In this document: positions 17,096 through 27,129 of the stretch, piece by piece
Layout of the letters: each line of letters begins with the position of its first letter
How positions within the stretch are numbered: the first letter of the stretch is position 1
Assembly: GCA_965205385.1 (NCBI GenBank)
Contig: CBDBGS010000008.1
Coordinates: forward strand, 186,001 to 250,000
Origin: CATOSP01 sp965205385
GTDB taxonomy: Bacteria > Chloroflexota > Dehalococcoidia > Lucifugimonadales > UBA3495
Reading direction: 5' to 3'
Length of the DNA stretch: 64,000 nt
Made by a program: the position numbers and the translations under genes
The notes under the pieces: generated by a model
What the model saw: the letters and a program-made list of their open reading frames with translations, nothing else
What the model was told of the DNA's origin: nothing
Databases searched by the model: none

Positions 17096-18694
17096 CTAAA
17101 GGTCGAAGAGCACTCCGGGGTTCAGGATGCCGTTGGGGTCCACCGTCCGTTTGACTGCCTTCAGGGCTTCGGCAAATGGGGCGGGGCGTTGCTCCTGGTA
17201 CCAGGGCTTGTGGAGCTTGCCAACGGCGTGGTGGTGAGTTATGGTGCCCCCGGCGGCAATAATCGCGTCGGATGCCGCCTGCTTGATCTCCTCGTACATT
17301 TCCAGTTCCGCGCCTACTTTGCCCAGCCCGGAGAAGGTGAAATAGGGGGCCGGTCCGTCGGGGTAGACGTGGGTGAACCGGCAACTGACCGCGCCGCCCA
17401 GGCAGATGCGGTCCATAGAGCTTTGCAGGGCTTCACGTACCGCCGCGTCCAGTTGTGGCCAGCGGTCCCAGGTGATGGCGGTCTCCACCGTTTCTTCCAC
17501 CACTCCCAGTCCGCTGGTGATGTTTTTGTTGTAGGGCGCTCTGAGAAATGAGTCGCGCCACGTTCCAACCGCGCCTCTCCGGCCAGTGCGGGTGGTCTCG
17601 TCTCCCGACACGAGGATGTCATCGTCGTTTATCGAACCGCCCGCCTCCCGGGCAAGGGCCACGGCCTGGCGTATGGCTTCACCCTGGGGGACGTCCGCCG
17701 ACTCGAATCCGATGACCAGCAAGGCCTGTTGGCCCTCCAGACCCGCGGCCGCCGCAGCTTCGCCAGGGTCCAGCAACCGGCAGTTGGCCGGCCACATTTT
17801 CGACTGGACAATGTGGCGTACACCCTCCGCTCCGGCCTCGAAGGACGGGTAGGTCACCCCCGCTGAGGCCCGGAAACGGGGTCTAGCCTGGATGCGCATC
17901 CAGGCCTCGGTGATAATCCCCAAGGTCCCCTCGCTGCCCATCACCATCCGGTCGGGGCTGGGTCCGGCCCCGCTACCCGGCAGCCGCCTGGATTCCCAAA
18001 CACCCGATGGGGTGACCATTCGGACCGATTCCACGAAGTCGTCGATGTGGGTGTGGTTGGTGGCGTAGTGGCCACCGGAACGGGTCGCGATCCAACCCCC
18101 CAACGTGGAGTATTCGAAGCTCTGGGGGAAGTGCCGCAAGGTGTAGCCGTGAGGCCGCAACTGGTCCTCCAAAGCCGGTCCGTATGCCCCGCCTTGGATT
18201 CGAGCCGCGCGGGAGACCTCGTCGATATCCAGGACCTTATCGAAGGCCGACATGTCGATGGTCACCACACCTTCGCTTGTTTCCGAGGGCTCGAATCCTC
18301 CAACTGTCGAGCTGCCCCCTCCGTAGGGAATTGCCGTATAGCCCGACTGGGAGCACCATTCCAGGACCTGCTCCACTTCCCGCTCGTTTCGGGGACGCGC
18401 TATAACGTCCGGTGGGTTTGGGAACTGGAGGTTGAAGGCCCGTACCCGGTCTCGAAAGCTGCGGCCGTAGGTATGCACGGCTCGATCGTATGTCTCGGAC
18501 GAGCAGATTGGACTTAGCGAGGCGGGGGGCGAGATGCGCGGGGCCCGCAGGACAAGGTCTGTCTCCACCGGAGCGGGAGCGGTGGCTAAGGCCACACCGT
18601 ATTGCCGGGAGAGTCTGGCCGCGGCGTCTTGCCGCTCCTGCGGCGTTGGTTCGTCGGACTCCAGCCCCCAGGCCCAAAAGCTCCTTCGCGGCAT
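17096..18694 (-). CDS. FAD-binding oxidase, alkyldihydroxyacetonephosphate synthase/glycolate oxidase (GlcD) type
   Basis: 532 residues. The vanillyl-alcohol-oxidase FAD fold shows the pyrophosphate loop PYGGGSSTVGG and ATRSGGHYATNHTHIDDFV. GSEGTLGIITEA is diagnostic for the GlcD/AGPS branch. The C-terminal cap ends with GGTITHHHAVGKLHKPW and PNGILNPGVL. The HHH motif is the AGPS/D-lactate dehydrogenase-like active site. The substrate is not predictable; in alkyl-DHAP synthases it would make ether lipids. An in-frame ATG at 18805 exists, but the 37 extra residues would come from an inverted-repeat element. The start MPRRSFWAWG with GAGAGGTGGG upstream is preferred. Confidence 0.87.
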   Translation of the reverse strand: MPRRSFWAWGLESDEPTPQERQDAAARLSRQYGVALATAPAPVETDLVLRAPRISPPASLSPICSSETYDRAVHTYGRSFRDRVRAFNLQFPNPPDVIARPRNEREVEQVLEWCSQSGYTAIPYGGGSSTVGGFEPSETSEGVVTIDMSAFDKVLDIDEVSRAARIQGGAYGPALEDQLRPHGYTLRHFPQSFEYSTLGGWIATRSGGHYATNHTHIDDFVESVRMVTPSGVWESRRLPGSGAGPSPDRMVMGSEGTLGIITEAWMRIQARPRFRASAGVTYPSFEAGAEGVRHIVQSKMWPANCRLLDPGEAAAAAGLEGQQALLVIGFESADVPQGEAIRQAVALAREAGGSINDDDILVSGDETTRTGRRGAVGTWRDSFLRAPYNKNITSGLGVVEETVETAITWDRWPQLDAAVREALQSSMDRICLGGAVSCRFTHVYPDGPAPYFTFSGLGKVGAELEMYEEIKQAASDAIIAAGGTITHHHAVGKLHKPWYQEQRPAPFAEALKAVKRTVDPNGILNPGVLFDL

Positions 18695-18735
18695 GGTCCC
18701 ACCTCTCTCAGTCTGGATCGTACGCAGATTATAAC

Positions 18736-18838
18736 AACTGTCTGAACTGTGATTCTTATGATTCTTTTGATGTCTTTGATTATCAGGACTGGAAATCATG
18801 GTCATCCTCTAATCACAAAAATCACGGTTCAGACAATT
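18736..18838. repeat. Imperfect inverted-repeat element between divergent genes
   Basis: Left arm 18736-18763 (AACTGTCTGAACTGTGATTC...) and right arm 18811-18838 (...AATCACGGTTCAGACAATT) match in inverted orientation over 28 bp with about four mismatches. The centre is about 47 bp. TGTCTGAAC...GTGATT..GATT arms of this type recur as dispersed elements in many bacterial genomes. It lies between the FAD oxidase and DUF1326 genes and could supply terminator or promoter activity; the arms are AT-richer than the surroundings. Confidence 0.7.
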
Positions 18839-18895
18839 CTGGTGTAATATAGCAACTGAATCCCACTCAACAGCAAGGCCCGGCAGGAAGCGGAA

Positions 18896-19513
18896 ATGGC
18901 AGACGAGCGCTGGCGGCTCAAGGGCGAATACTTCGAAAACTGCAACTGCGAGATTCTTTGTCCGTGCATCGTCCAGGGCGGTCCGGCAGTGCCCACCGAC
19001 GGACATTGCGATGTGGGCTTTGCCTTCCATATCACCGACGGGGAGTTCAACGAGGTGTCCCTGAACGGACTAAACTTCGTGGTCGCGGCTTACACTCCTG
19101 GGGTGATGGGGGAAGGCAACTGGACCACGGCGGCGTACATCGACGAGAAAGCCGGCCAGAGTCAGCGCGACGCCCTGGCCCGTATCCTGTCAGGTGAAGT
19201 TGGCGGTCCCGCCGAGCGCTGGATGAGGCTAACAACCGATTTCAAAGGCCTCGGCTATTGCCCCATCTCCTACGAGTCGAGCGGCAGGACCAGGCGAGTT
19301 TCCATCCCGGGCGTCATCGACTTTGCGGTAGAGGGAATCACGGCGGGCGGACGCCGGCGGGGAGTGATGCGGCTGGAGAACACCGGCCATCCGGTGAATA
19401 GCTCCTTGTACATTGCCAAGGGTACTGCTAGTACCTACACCGACCACGGCATGACCTGGGACAACACCGGAAAGAACGGACACTACTCCCGGTTCGACTG
19501 GCATTGGCCCTAG
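18896..19513 (+). CDS. DUF1326 domain-containing protein
   Basis: 205 residues. The N-terminal signature WRLKGEYFENCNCEILCPC, with Cys at CNC and CPC, and then PTDGHCDV, is typical of DUF1326. The rest is a beta-rich domain ending in HYSRFDWHWP. The conserved cysteines and histidines suggest metal or redox chemistry. The function is unknown. The gene is divergent from the FAD oxidase across the inverted-repeat element. The ATG follows a purine-rich stretch (GGAAGCGGAA). Confidence 0.87.
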   Translation: MADERWRLKGEYFENCNCEILCPCIVQGGPAVPTDGHCDVGFAFHITDGEFNEVSLNGLNFVVAAYTPGVMGEGNWTTAAYIDEKAGQSQRDALARILSGEVGGPAERWMRLTTDFKGLGYCPISYESSGRTRRVSIPGVIDFAVEGITAGGRRRGVMRLENTGHPVNSSLYIAKGTASTYTDHGMTWDNTGKNGHYSRFDWHWP

Positions 19514-19587
19514 CGAATCCGTGCCCTACGGAAGGATTCCCCACCAGCGCCACCGGCCCAGCGTGATTGGCCGCTAGGCCACGACGG

Positions 19588-20169
19588 CTAGGTCGGTCGG
19601 CTCCCTTGCCCGCCGCCGTTTGCTGAGTCTGGCGACTGACGCAGGGAGAACCCAACCGGGGATTCGTCTCCGATTTGCAACTCGTGGTTCCCGGTGAGTT
19701 CAACCAACCGCCGCCGCTCGCCGTTGGAAGTGATTAGGAAGTATCGGGGAGGCAGGTTCTCCAAGGATTCCAGCACTGGCAACGCCCTTTCCGCGCCTTC
19801 CACCGCGTCCTCAACTTCGCCGATGTCCAACTGGTTTTCGTAGAAGTGATCCTGCCCCCTGTAGGCATCCCATAGGGAGTCGGCGAACCGTTGTGTGACA
19901 TATTCTGGATACTCTGCCCTGACCTGCCGCCCGATGCTTTCGAGTTGCCGGTGGGTAGTGTGTTTCCAACCCCTATATTCCCCGATGATTTTCAGGTGCT
20001 GGGCAACCGCTCCCCAAGCCTTTTCCCCGGCCTGGAGACGGTTGCCTTGCTCCAATTCCTTCCGGGCCTGCAAGATGAATCTGCGGCTCATGGACCTGCG
20101 GTTATCGGGACTTTGCTTCCCAGGTTCGGGCAGTGGCGGTATTGTGGTCATACCGTTCGCATCCTGCAT
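19588..20169 (-). CDS. PaREP1-like/HEPN-type helical protein
   Basis: 193 residues. Residues about 30-75 (FILQARKELEQGNRLQAGEKAWGAVAQHLKIIGE) fit the PaREP1 family of HEPN-like helical proteins. A DAYRGQDHFYENQ segment and a C-terminal extension with YFLITSNGERR follow. HEPN-fold proteins are often nucleotide-binding or RNase partners, but the RxxxxH nuclease motif is not obvious here. An alternative start is M7 (20151). It lies between the DUF1326 and IlvE genes with no partner gene. Confidence 0.6.
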   Translation of the reverse strand: MQDANGMTTIPPLPEPGKQSPDNRRSMSRRFILQARKELEQGNRLQAGEKAWGAVAQHLKIIGEYRGWKHTTHRQLESIGRQVRAEYPEYVTQRFADSLWDAYRGQDHFYENQLDIGEVEDAVEGAERALPVLESLENLPPRYFLITSNGERRRLVELTGNHELQIGDESPVGFSLRQSPDSANGGGQGSRPT

Positions 20170-20199
20170 CTGATGATATATATATTATGCGCCATCGGA

Positions 20200-21180
20200 C
20201 TAAAGAGGGTTTCCCTGGTAGACGGGAGTGCACCAACCAGCGTACCGGGGCTCCTGGCCCCTTACCGCCCGCTCGAATACCTCGGTGAGCCTGGATACGA
20301 CCGGACCGCCTTCGCCGTCGCCTACCTGGTACTTGTCCACGCTTCCCACCGCCTGTATCTCCACGGCGGTCCCGCAGATGAACACCTCGTCGGCGATATA
20401 CAGCTCTGTGCGCTCCACGTCGCGCTCGATCACCGGAACGTTCATCTCGTTTTGGAGAAGCTCCCGCGCCACCTCGCGGGTCACGCTCTCCAGGATGCCC
20501 GAGCTTACCGGCGGTGTGATTGCCACGCCATCCCGCACGATGTAAATGCAGGCGTAGCTGGCCTCCGACACTTTCCCTTCCTTGTTCAGAATGATGCCGA
20601 AGTCGTAGCCGTTGGCCCGAGACTCGGTTGAGACGTAGCGGCTGTTCTGGTAGTTGGTTATGGCCTTGACGCGGGGCGGCATCACGTTGTCCGAAATGCG
20701 AGTCCAGCTACTGACGTTGCAGTTGGCGGCCTTGGCATTGCCCAGGTTGGATGGCGAAGGGCGGGCCGTGATGACTACTTCGCCGGGCCTCTCCAGCACG
20801 GCCAGGTACCCGGGAATCCCGCCGCCGAAGTAGGCCATGGGTTGAATGTAAACGTCGCCGGTGTACTCATTGGCCATTAGCGTGGCGCGAATGGCCTCGG
20901 CGAGTTCGTCCCTATCGAAGGGCGATGTCATCCGCATGATCTTCATGGACTGGAACAGCCGCTTCAGATGGGCGTCCAAGTGGAAGACGTAAAGTTCCTC
21001 GTCCTGCGGGTCCCAATAGGCGCGTATTCCCTCAAACACGGCTGAGATGGCTGTCCAACCGATCTGGGAGATGTGAACGGTTGCTTTGTCCCACTCAACT
21101 AGCTCCCCGGAGCGCCATAGGTACCTGGGGGTCTCGCGCGCCGGGAGGTCAGCGCGTTGGCCGGTCTTTTGCTCGGTCAT
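20200..21180 (-). CDS. ilvE: Branched-chain amino acid aminotransferase
   Basis: 326 residues of the class IV PLP aminotransferase fold. The cofactor lysine is in the VKAITNYQNS segment, and GYDFGIILNKEGKVSEAS is the diagnostic glutamate region. TPPVSSGILESVTRE and a FICGTAVEIQAVGSVD-type tail bind the phosphate. It interconverts leucine, isoleucine and valine with their 2-oxo acids. The start MTEQKTG (21180) has AAAGG upstream. An in-frame upstream start at 21297 would add 39 poorly conserved residues. It is transcribed downstream of the small membrane-protein genes. Confidence 0.87.
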   Translation of the reverse strand: MTEQKTGQRADLPARETPRYLWRSGELVEWDKATVHISQIGWTAISAVFEGIRAYWDPQDEELYVFHLDAHLKRLFQSMKIMRMTSPFDRDELAEAIRATLMANEYTGDVYIQPMAYFGGGIPGYLAVLERPGEVVITARPSPSNLGNAKAANCNVSSWTRISDNVMPPRVKAITNYQNSRYVSTESRANGYDFGIILNKEGKVSEASYACIYIVRDGVAITPPVSSGILESVTREVARELLQNEMNVPVIERDVERTELYIADEVFICGTAVEIQAVGSVDKYQVGDGEGGPVVSRLTEVFERAVRGQEPRYAGWCTPVYQGNPL

Positions 21181-21293
21181 CGGAATATCAACCTTTCGTA
21201 TGGGGGTTGGGAATTTGGCACTGGCCGGCCAGGAGTCCAGGAATTCAGGTGTGGAAGCTGCGAGCCATTTTAGCATGTTGGGGTGGCAGTCCC

Positions 21294-21641
21294 TCAATTG
21301 GGTGCGGTCCAGACTTCGACTACCTTTTTACAATTGCCCTGGTCTTCATTGACGGTACGCGCGTGGGTGGAATGCCCATCCGCGGTGAACCCCAATCTCA
21401 AGAAATAGTCGCAGCCCCCGTCGACTTTATGGCCTCGTATGATGATCCTCGGCGCGACTCTGTCCGGGTCCTCGTACTCTTGCATCTGGGAAGCGGTTTC
21501 ATCCCATTCCACCGACTCGCCCCTGCCGGACTCTCCCAGGAACCAGAGTGTCGCAATGAACATCAGGCCCGCGAAAACTAGCAACAGCGCGATGCCGCCA
21601 AAAACAGCCGCGATCATCGCAAGAATAAATCGCCGTCTCAA
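21294..21641 (-). CDS. Small one-pass membrane protein, tandem paralogue B
   Basis: 115 residues. One N-terminal membrane segment (ILAMIAAVFGGIALLLVFAGLMFIATLWFL) is followed by an outside domain carrying P-R-IIIRGHKVDGGCDYF, a CK pair and a VVEVW tail. It matches the preceding gene in layout and in the block R-[IV]-[IV]-IRG-K-DG-C, so it is a tandem duplicate. The TTG at 21641 has GGGAG seven bases upstream and begins 13 bp after the other gene's stop. A longer in-frame start at 21692 would overlap it. Function unknown. Confidence 0.6.
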   Translation of the reverse strand: MRRRFILAMIAAVFGGIALLLVFAGLMFIATLWFLGESGRGESVEWDETASQMQEYEDPDRVAPRIIIRGHKVDGGCDYFLRLGFTADGHSTHARTVNEDQGNCKKVVEVWTAPN

Positions 21642-21654
21642 TATACATCTCCCG

Positions 21655-22035
21655 TTACTTGAGCTTGGCCAAAATCTCCATTTCCTGTTCACAGGTGTCT
21701 CGGTCTACCCAGACAGTGTGGGTACGAATGGAAGAAATACCGGGAGAACCCGACATCCCGAAAAAGAAACTGCAGCTCCCGTCGACCTTATCGCCTCGGA
21801 TGACAACCCTTGGTGGATTCTTGAACTCCCTACCCACGGAGAAGCCTACGGGAAACACGTCATCCCAACGTGCCGAATGGCCCTTACCGAAAGTCCCAGC
21901 GGACCAAAAAATTGCCAAGTACATCACTGCCGCCACTACCCAACAGAGTACGATGCCCCCGATGACGGTGCCGAAAATGGCGGTGATAAAGCCAAGTTTG
22001 TCCCACATTGCGTTTAGACCTCTACACCTCGGCAT
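21655..22035 (-). CDS. Small one-pass membrane protein, tandem paralogue A
   Basis: 126 residues, or 117 if ATG 22008 (MWDKLGF, GAGG upstream) is used. A single membrane helix (FITAIFGTVIGGIVLCWVVAAVMYLAIFW) precedes a domain with PPRVVIRGDKVDGSCSFFF, SIRTHTVWVD and two cysteines. It is paralogous to the next gene downstream. The two Cys could form a disulfide outside the membrane. I do not recognise the family. The two genes likely form one transcript. Confidence 0.6.
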   Translation of the reverse strand: MPRCRGLNAMWDKLGFITAIFGTVIGGIVLCWVVAAVMYLAIFWSAGTFGKGHSARWDDVFPVGFSVGREFKNPPRVVIRGDKVDGSCSFFFGMSGSPGISSIRTHTVWVDRDTCEQEMEILAKLK

Positions 22036-22068
22036 AGAGTCCCAAGGTATATATGATCGCCCAGCTCT

Positions 22069-23037
22069 CTACCTATGAGGGTGGTCGCGAAAATGCTCTC
22101 GGAGGCTGTCGAGGCTGTCCATTTTATTGAGGTCGTCCTCGCTCGCCAGGAGCGCACCGAATTGCCTCCCTGGCGTCGGATCACCTGGCGTCAGGTGGTC
22201 CGGACGCTTAGTCTGCTCGTAATTCCGGTCATGGTCGGGCAAACGCTCGGAAATTGTGGCTACGCTGCCCAGCCAATAGGTATGCTCCGCATCCCAAGAA
22301 GTGAGCATAGACCAACCTTCGGGTGACTCATTCCCAACTTGTTCAGCCGTGAGAAGCTCGCTAAAGCTTAGGTGGACGCCATCCCAATCGGCGGCAACCG
22401 CGCCCCAGTCCGGTGTTAGCCGGCCATCTTGCTCGCTCTGCGAGCCGGGTCCCTTAGCGGGATATCTGAGGCACAACTCATGCCAGGACCCAGCGCCCCG
22501 TATCCCATAAATCTTGACATTAGACAATATACGAAACTCCCAACATGGCAATGGCGTGGGCCAGAATCCCAAGTCGCCGCTTCGGTTGTCCTAGGCCACG
22601 AAAAGGGACGTAAGGCCATCCACGAGTGTCGACGTATATTGCAACCCGCGCGGCTTCTGCGCATACCTCTCCCACCTCTCCGGAGGGGTGCTGGGACTCT
22701 CCCATTTCGCGGTGATGGGGAATGTTCCTTCGTGGGCGATCCAAATCTGGTGGTCCAGGTCGGGTGAGTCGAACCACCATGCCGTGGCGGGATGTTCCAG
22801 GATAGCTCGCGCCAGTGGCCTCAACGACTTCCCTTGATCCAACGCACCAGCAATCATCTCAGCGTGGTCGCCGCGGTGTATGTCCATGATTTTCACGGAC
22901 TCGGCGGCCAGCCAGAAGCTGTTGAGGGGCGACCCGACTTCTTCCGGCGTAAGGCCAGATTCCGCAACTGATAAGACGAATTCGCACCCTACGGGCGAAT
23001 TCAGCATGTCTTCCACTCTGTTATTTAGGTCATCCAT
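22069..23037 (-). pseudogene. Hypothetical protein gene with one in-frame TAG
   Basis: Two frames, 23037-22591 and 22590-22069, are in the same reading frame and separated only by an amber codon at 22591-22593. Read through, they give about 322 residues: MDDLNNRVEDML...GLTSLFVA-(stop)-DNRSGDLGFWPTPLPC...LTPDWGAVAADWDGVHLSF... Sequence character is unchanged across the stop, and tryptophan-rich motifs occur on both sides. The codon was probably TGG (Trp) or CAG (Gln). I do not recognise a named family, though the LTPDWGAVA-DWDGVHLS segment looks conserved. Recent nonsense mutation, assembly error and suppression are all possible. Confidence 0.6.
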
Positions 23038-23514
23038 CAGCAGGTCTCAATCTGATCCTGATCGCACTTCTACAACCATTGTAGCATCGCCATTGCGCGC
23101 TCCCTTCCCGTTTTGCCCCAAGAGTGAGTGTTACCAAGATGATTAGAAAATGGGTCCATAGGGCCAAGTCCGATAGGTTTTCCTGATTGAGGCGGATTCT
23201 CAGTAGGAATGGGCCAGGTTTACCTGCACACCCAGGATGGTCGGAGGTCAAGATGGTTAGCGGCATGACACACCTACACGGTAGAAGGCGTCTAGTGCTC
23301 AAGACTAGCTCCATCCTGGACCGGAGCGCAGGGCCGTCTGGTCAGCGCTTATAGGTGACGCAGCGGGCCAAAGAGCATGGCGTCATGGGATACTTGGTCC
23401 GAATCGCTGAGGATAGGCAGTACCGCTTTCGAGGGGTAGATGAAGTCTTAATGTCAATTCCAGGTGATTCGGCCGCTCCGTCTTACCAGCGATACGACTC
23501 AGGTAACACTTAGA
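23038..23514. other. Spacer, no confident gene
   Basis: About 475 bp between two minus-strand genes. A small plus-strand frame, GTG 23355 to TAG 23511 (52 codons), has no good ribosome site and no recognised family. No strong hairpin or repeat was seen. Confidence 0.5.
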
Positions 23515-26500
23515 CTAAGATCCTGAAGGGATGAGGGTGTACAAGTAAACTGCCCTACTGGGCGCTCCGATCCAGAGCGTGTCATCTGCTATTGACACCG
23601 CTGTCCCGAATCCTGCCCATGGTGCCCAAACTGGCGGGTCCACTGGACTGATCAACTCCATATTCTCCGTTGCGCTTTCCCATCCGCGGGCGGGCCTTAG
23701 GAACAGGTACGCTCCGCCAGCCCGGGACCGGGAGTGAGCATGTCCCGGCGCGCCAACAATTAAGGCATCGCCTTCCGTGCTCACCTTGATTGAAGCGCCG
23801 AAAAAGTTCTGTCTGGCGCCGTCCGATGCGCTAAGCGTCGCGGACTCCACGGCGTCCACCCACCCTGCCGACGGTCTGGTAAAGACGTAAGCTGCGCCGT
23901 GGTCTTCTCCGTAGGCATCCCTCTCGCTGGAACCCACTACTACCGTACTGCCGTCATCGCTTATGGCGACCTCGTCCCCGAACCGGTCATCTTCGGCACC
24001 GTCGGAAGGTCCCAACTGGGCCGTCTCGGTGGTTGCTACCCATCGTGGACTCTCCCGGATGAATACGTAAGCCGTTCCTGATGCGACGCCATCATAGATG
24101 CCTTTAGACGCACCGAGGACTATGGTGACCCCGTCCCCGCTGACGGCGACCGCAGACCCGATTGCGTCATCTTCAGAGCCGTCCGAAACGGTCAACATGG
24201 CGGTCTCTGAAGAGTCGGTCCATCCCCCGGCAGGCTTGGAGAACACGTACCCCGCTTCGGAGCTCGACCAGTTGCTTTCCCCGGGAGACCCGACGACCAC
24301 GGTCTCTCCATCGGCGCTGATGGCTACCGAGTCGCCAAACCGGTCCAGGGCGCTGCCGTCGGATGCGGTCAGTGTGGCCACCTCCGGGACGCCTGGCCAC
24401 CCACCGGCTGGTTTGGTGAACACGTAGGCGGCTCCTGAATGGTAACCGTGCGGAAGTTGCTCTGGCGCGCCAACTACGATCGTCCTGCCATCGGCGCTAA
24501 TGGCGACCGCCCTTCCGAATGACTCGGTATACTCCAACCAGTCCCGGTCGGTGGGAACAGGTTCCCAGTCGTTGTCGTCCGGCGGTAGTAGTATGGCGGA
24601 GGCATCCTCACCGAGGTCGGTCCACGAGTGGCCCTCGCGAGTGAAGACATAGACAGCCCCGTCGTACTTCCGGCCGCTGGACTTCATAGAATCGCCCACT
24701 GCGATGGTCCCGCCGTCGCCGCTGGTGGCAAGCGCGACTCCGAATATCCTGAGCATATTGGAGAGATTCGGGGCAATCTTGGCGTAGTTCTCCGGCGTGT
24801 AGACGCCAGGGGCTAGAGTTGGTGTTTGCTCACGTACTTCCTTTGAAGTGGAAAGGGCGTACAAGTGGTCATCCACCGAACCGAAGTAAACCACCTCGCC
24901 CGCTACCGCCGGTTTGGAGTAAATCTGGTCCCCAGTTTCGTACTGCCACAAACTTCTGCCGGTAGCATCATCGACGGCATGTAAGCGCTTGTTCCACGAG
25001 CCTAGACAAACCACGCCGTCCACCACCGTGGGGGACGGCGCGCGGATATCCGTTGAGTATTCCCATAAGAGGTCGCCGGTAGCCGTATCTACCGCGGCGA
25101 CGCCGGAACGGGTGTTCAAGTAGATGATTCCCCCAGCGATGGCCAACCGGGAATCAGACATGACTCGCTGGTCGGCGCGCCAGACCAAACCTCCGGTTGC
25201 GGCATTTACCGCGTACAGGTGTTGACCGCCGCCCACATATACAACTCCATTGGCTACCGCCGGCGACTGATAGTGTCCGCGACCTTCGAGCTGGTGCTCC
25301 CATCGGAGCCCGCCGGTGGAGGCGACCAGGGCATATAGCGTTCCCCCTCTTGCAAGGACATACACAACCCCTTCAGAGACCGCCGGGGATGAACGGATCC
25401 CCGATTCGGTATCAAATTGCCACACGATATCGCCTGTTGCGGCGTCGACCGCGTGGAAATTCCCATTCCATGAGCCCACGTACACTAATCCTTGGGCCAC
25501 TGCCGGAGTGGAGTCATAGATTCGGCCTGTGAAGTATTCCCAACGAATGTCTCCGGAGTCGGCCGCGATGGCGTACAGGTGGTCGCCAGAACTTGTATAG
25601 ATTACGCTTCCTGAGGCGGTTAGCCACCTATTACCTTCCAGCTCGATGCGCCACACCAGTTTGCCCGCTTCGGCGTCCACCGCGTAGAGGCGGTTGTCTT
25701 CCGCACTAACATAGACAACGCCATCCGCCACTACCGGGGCTCCAAGGACCATGCTGGACGCACGGTACCGCCACAGGAACCGCTCGTCTGCCGACGGTAC
25801 GGGTACCGGGGGAACGAAGTCTACGACGCCGCACGAGTCTGAGATCGAGGATAGGGACCTCCATAAAAGAAAATATTCCGGGGTAGGACGTGTCGCCAGA
25901 CCTTGGAACAATCCGGTGATGAAGGAGGCATACTCATCCACTTCAATTTCGGCGAATATACGTCTCAGGTTTGAGGGCGTAGGACGACCAACTAACTTCA
26001 GTCGATGTGTGGCCAAAGAGCTGATGGTTTCGTCGGGAACGCAAAGTGTGAAGCGAAGCGAGAAGCTCAAAGCCCCAATAGGGTCTTCGGAGCCGAATTC
26101 GCCGCCGAAGATGTACTCGAATGCGTCGGCCCCAGACTCTGAAAAGGCCCTTCTGAGGCAATCAAGAACTTCTGGGTCTGACCTTCGGGCAAGTCCAGCC
26201 ATCATCGCAACGCTGAGATCAATGGCCCTGCCGCCGGCAAGACAGGGAAACGGGAGTTTAGTCCACCAAGCGTCCCCCTCCAATACTTTCTGCTCCAGGA
26301 GCGAATTGAATATCTCGTTCCCAGCCTCCTGCCTGAGGCAAGACACTTCCGTCTCAGTAAATTTTTCGATCAGGTTTCGTCCGAGGGTGGTCTCGTCTAT
26401 TGTCACAATCAAGGGTGGCGCTGGCGACGGCGTTGGAGCACCGGCGGGCGGCGGGACGGGCATGGTGGTGGGCGACGGCGTTGGAGACCCGGCGGGCCGA

Positions 26501-26749
26501 GGCGTGGGAGCGCTGGTAGGCGTGGACGGGTCCAATACGTGGGAGGCCGGGGGGCGAAGGATCTGGGGACCTTGGCTGGGTTGTGGGCCCAGCCGTCGGA
26601 CCAGTGGATTGAGTCTCGACAGTCGCGGGAACCTGGTTAGGTCGAGAACCCGCAGGTCGCGGCTCGCTATTCGCTTCAGGCTGGGGCTCGCTATTACATG
26701 AAGAGAGCAAGCCCACGAGCAAGAGCGAGATAGCTACTAAGCCCGGCAA
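23515..26749 (-). CDS. Large lipoprotein with PQQ-type and FG-GAP-like beta-propeller repeats; apparent frameshift
   Basis: An N-terminal lipoprotein signal (MPGLVAISLLLVGLLSSC, starting 26749) runs into a Pro/Thr/Ser linker. The main frame (26535-23515, 1006 codons) continues that linker. A run of six G at 26549-26554 lies where the frames must join, and one base fewer would give one protein of about 1,077 residues. The mature part has an unknown region (about 40-250), eight or so LYAVDAATG--W PQQ-propeller repeats, then six FG--VAIS-DG-T-VVG-P---GAAYVF repeats. It is probably a surface anchored binding protein. PQQ binding itself is not implied by this repeat type. Confidence 0.75.
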
Positions 26750-27129
26750 CTTGTGAATCCTGGTTGTGTCCTTCCCGCAAAAGCTATACTACAGCCAATG
26801 TTAGGTTCCGGTTCTTGACCTGAAGGAGTCTGCGCAATTACCGGACATCCCGGGTGAACGTATCATCCTGTCAAATCCTATGGTCGAAACCCTGACCTTT
26901 TGGCTATCCAGCAATTTGCCGTATAGGAAGACCATAGACCAACAATGACCTGTCCCTCGCTTAATCTCCTCCCCGTCATCAAATCCCTCCTCCTTCTTAG
27001 TTCTACCGGAGAACTCTATCTGTCACTGGTGCGCCATTAAACGTCACCGCGCCGCAAGCTCCGGACCGGGCTCTCGCGATGCTACCCGGTTACCTTGACC
27101 ACATCGCGAGGCCCTCTTAGAATTGCGCC
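26750..27129. other. Divergent intergenic region
   Basis: 380 bp between the divergent lipoprotein and hydrolase genes. The first 300 bp hold no recognised feature. The last 60 bp hold the promoter and operator listed separately. Confidence 0.6.
27073..27123 (+). promoter_or_regulatory. Sigma70-type promoter with inverted-repeat operator; leaderless start
   Basis: TTGACC (27095-27100), a 17-bp spacer and TAGAAT (27118-27123) form a near-consensus promoter. The ATG at 27130 is seven bases after the -10 box, so the transcript should begin at or next to the start codon; no ribosome site is present. A perfect 9-bp inverted repeat, CTCGCGATG (27073-27081) and CATCGCGAG (27102-27110), brackets the -35 box and reaches into the spacer, as expected for a repressor operator. 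Confidence 0.65.

Noticed and set aside
22591..22593. TAG read as pyrrolysine
   Set aside because: No pyrrolysine machinery or PylRS/PylT is expected in this lineage, the protein is not a methylamine methyltransferase, and a point mutation or read error is simpler.
23355..23513. 52-codon plus-strand frame
   Set aside because: No ribosome site, no family, and between two minus-strand genes; kept only as a remark in the spacer entry.
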